14,872 bases of DNA from an uncultured Bacilli bacterium. GTDB lineage: Bacteria > Bacillota_I > Bacilli_A > RF39 > UBA660. Below, piece after piece: positions 14,129-14,872 of this stretch. Both the position numbers and the translations under genes were made by a program. Under the pieces are notes generated by a model. That model was not told the origin of the DNA. It searched no databases and saw only the letters and a list, made by a program, of their open reading frames with translations. Position 1 is the first letter of the stretch. The number at the start of each line of letters is the position of its first letter. The stretch spans positions 1 to 14,872 of the forward strand of contig CAJUHL010000040.1 in assembly GCA_910586425.1 (NCBI GenBank), given 5' to 3'.

Positions 14129-14279
14129 CTAGGTTAGGGTGGATGAGTTGAGGTAGGAATGGTGGATAAAACATTAGGTCAGCTAGTTCTTCAAACAGGA
14201 TACCACATAATACGCGTAGATGTGGTATAAAGAAGACAAAGCTAAAAATTTCGAAGGCGACTCAACCTAGCCACTGTAT
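14129..14279 (+). ncRNA. Candidate structured non-coding RNA (~150 nt)
   Basis: Behind a good promoter, the stretch folds into nested helices: CTAGGTT (14129-14135) with AACCTAG (14264-14270); AGCT (14181-14184) with AGCT (14240-14243); GTTCTTC (14186-14192) with GAAGAC (14232-14237) allowing one bulge; and TACCACA (14201-14207) with TGTGGTA (14221-14227). The outer stem is followed by CCACTGTATTTTT. Closed ends with a central arm recall 6S-type or other regulatory RNAs, but I cannot assign a family. One caution: the outer stem can extend into the -10 box, which would also fit a DNA inverted-repeat element. Confidence 0.5.
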
Positions 14280-14379
14280 TTTTGAAATGTTATAAGGTTA
14301 AAAAGTATGTTATTACCTAAATAAAAATTTATATAAATATAAAATTTCTATAACTATTCGGAATCTCAATGAGAATAGA

Positions 14380-14469
14380 GTTACGACTGTTGAAGTTGCT
14401 GTAATGACAATGAAGGAACAGGCTCGAATCAATCGTTATAAAATCAAGAAAAATTATTCCAATATTTAA
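14380..14469 (+). pseudogene. Possible C-terminal gene remnant
   Basis: A start-less frame reads ENRVTTVEVAVMTMKEQARI, then NRYKIKKNYSNI and stop (14467-14469). It looks protein-like and lies just before the Rpn terminator/promoter module, where a preceding gene would end. Not recognised. Confidence 0.3.
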
Positions 14470-14485
14470 TTATTCAGTAAATAAT

Positions 14486-14519
14486 CATCCTTGAATATAG
14501 GATGTTTTTTTTGTATAAT
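14486..14519 (+). promoter_or_regulatory. Terminator hairpin overlapping the Rpn promoter
   Basis: CATCCT (14486-14491) pairs with AGGATG (14499-14504), followed by eight T. TTGAAT (14491-14496) and TATAAT (14514-14519) are 17 bases apart, so the promoter of the Rpn gene is built into the terminator of whatever lies upstream. The T-run is part of the promoter spacer. Confidence 0.65.
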
Positions 14520-14580
14520 GAAGCCAAGATGACATCTAATTATTTCCTCGCTGTAAAGGCGTGGATGAAAGGTATAGGGA

Positions 14581-14872
14581 ATGGAAAAAACGGATATTGC
14601 GAAATATACTATTAAAGACAGTGTTTTCACGAATTTGTTTCAGGATAAGAAATATCTGATACAGTTATACCGGGCACTCCACCCAGAAGATACAGAAACT
14701 ACGGAAGACGAACTGAAGGACATTACGATTAAAAATATATTAGTGGATGCGTGCTATAATGATTTGGGATTCACAGTAGGGGAGAGAATTATGATTCTGA
14801 CTGAGGCTCAGACTACTTGGACGATGAATATTATCATCCGGGCATTGATGTATCTGGTGCAGTCCTATCATG
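14581..14872 (+). CDS. Rpn-family recombination-promoting nuclease, 5' part
   Basis: The first 97 residues of a PD-(D/E)XK nuclease of the Rpn/transposase_31-like family are visible; the gene continues past the window edge. Family marks are the start MEKTDIAKYTIKDSVFTNLF, the line LYRALHP(E)D, the metal-binding Asp in YNDLGF, and the catalytic-type LTEAQ (Glu-x-Gln). Relatives in Escherichia coli (RpnA-E) are DNA endonucleases that promote RecA-independent recombination. In Lachnospiraceae such genes occur in many copies. AAAGG lies about ten bases before the ATG. A truncated second copy with the same leader is at 8878-8920. Only the front of the protein can be judged. Confidence 0.88.
   Translation, partial: MEKTDIAKYTIKDSVFTNLFQDKKYLIQLYRALHPEDTETTEDELKDITIKNILVDACYNDLGFTVGERIMILTEAQTTWTMNIIIRALMYLVQSYH

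Noticed and set aside
13968..14174. 68-codon leftward frame
   Set aside because: It overlaps the promoter and 5' part of the candidate structured RNA and shows no motif or ribosome binding site.

Overview
The window is AT-rich DNA from a Gram-positive anaerobe of the Clostridia, most likely Lachnospiraceae. The grounds are low GC, strong GGAGG-type ribosome binding sites, near-consensus sigma-A promoters, a Tad/CpaF ATPase fragment, and an Rpn-family nuclease gene of the kind common in that family. It reads as an accessory island: short cargo units, gene fragments, repeats and long inverted repeats, with no ribosomal or tRNA genes.

Left part (1-2517): two terminators and a possible small RNA. 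Next comes a leftward pair, an orphan Tn554 TnpC-like (DUF6262-like) protein followed by an Mrr-like restriction endonuclease-fold protein. Then a short GC-rich piece of a CpaF ATPase gene is joined to the first of three copies of a ~170-bp remnant.

Middle part (2518-8300): the most striking structure is a 197-bp segment (3450-3646) bounded by 27-bp perfect inverted repeats. It carries a near-consensus promoter (TTGACA-18-TATAAT) that points away from an adjacent three-gene operon: a four-helix membrane protein, a small single-pass membrane protein and an unrecognised soluble protein. This is the layout of an invertible, phase-variable promoter, shown here OFF. A hairpin with a T-tract lies where the OFF transcript would end. 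Opposite the operon is a leftward pyrK - radical SAM - pyrD cluster, that is, a complete-looking class 1B dihydroorotate dehydrogenase interrupted by a radical SAM/twitch-type enzyme and with no other pyrimidine genes beside it.

Right part (8554-14872): the second copy of the ~170-bp remnant, a terminator/promoter module and a dead Rpn start are followed by a C-terminally anchored membrane protein (leftward) and a NACHT-type STAND NTPase (rightward) with a long hairpin terminator. After it come a ~240-bp GC-richer imperfect palindrome, the third remnant copy, a candidate structured RNA, and an Rpn nuclease gene that runs off the right edge.

How it fits together: the three same-direction remnant copies bracket two cargo cassettes (2.5-8.5 kb and 8.7-13.5 kb). 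Homologous recombination between such repeats could exchange or delete cassettes. The NACHT protein, the Mrr-like nuclease and the membrane proteins suggest a defence-type island. The roles of the three-gene switch operon and of the pyrK-radical SAM-pyrD cluster are open.
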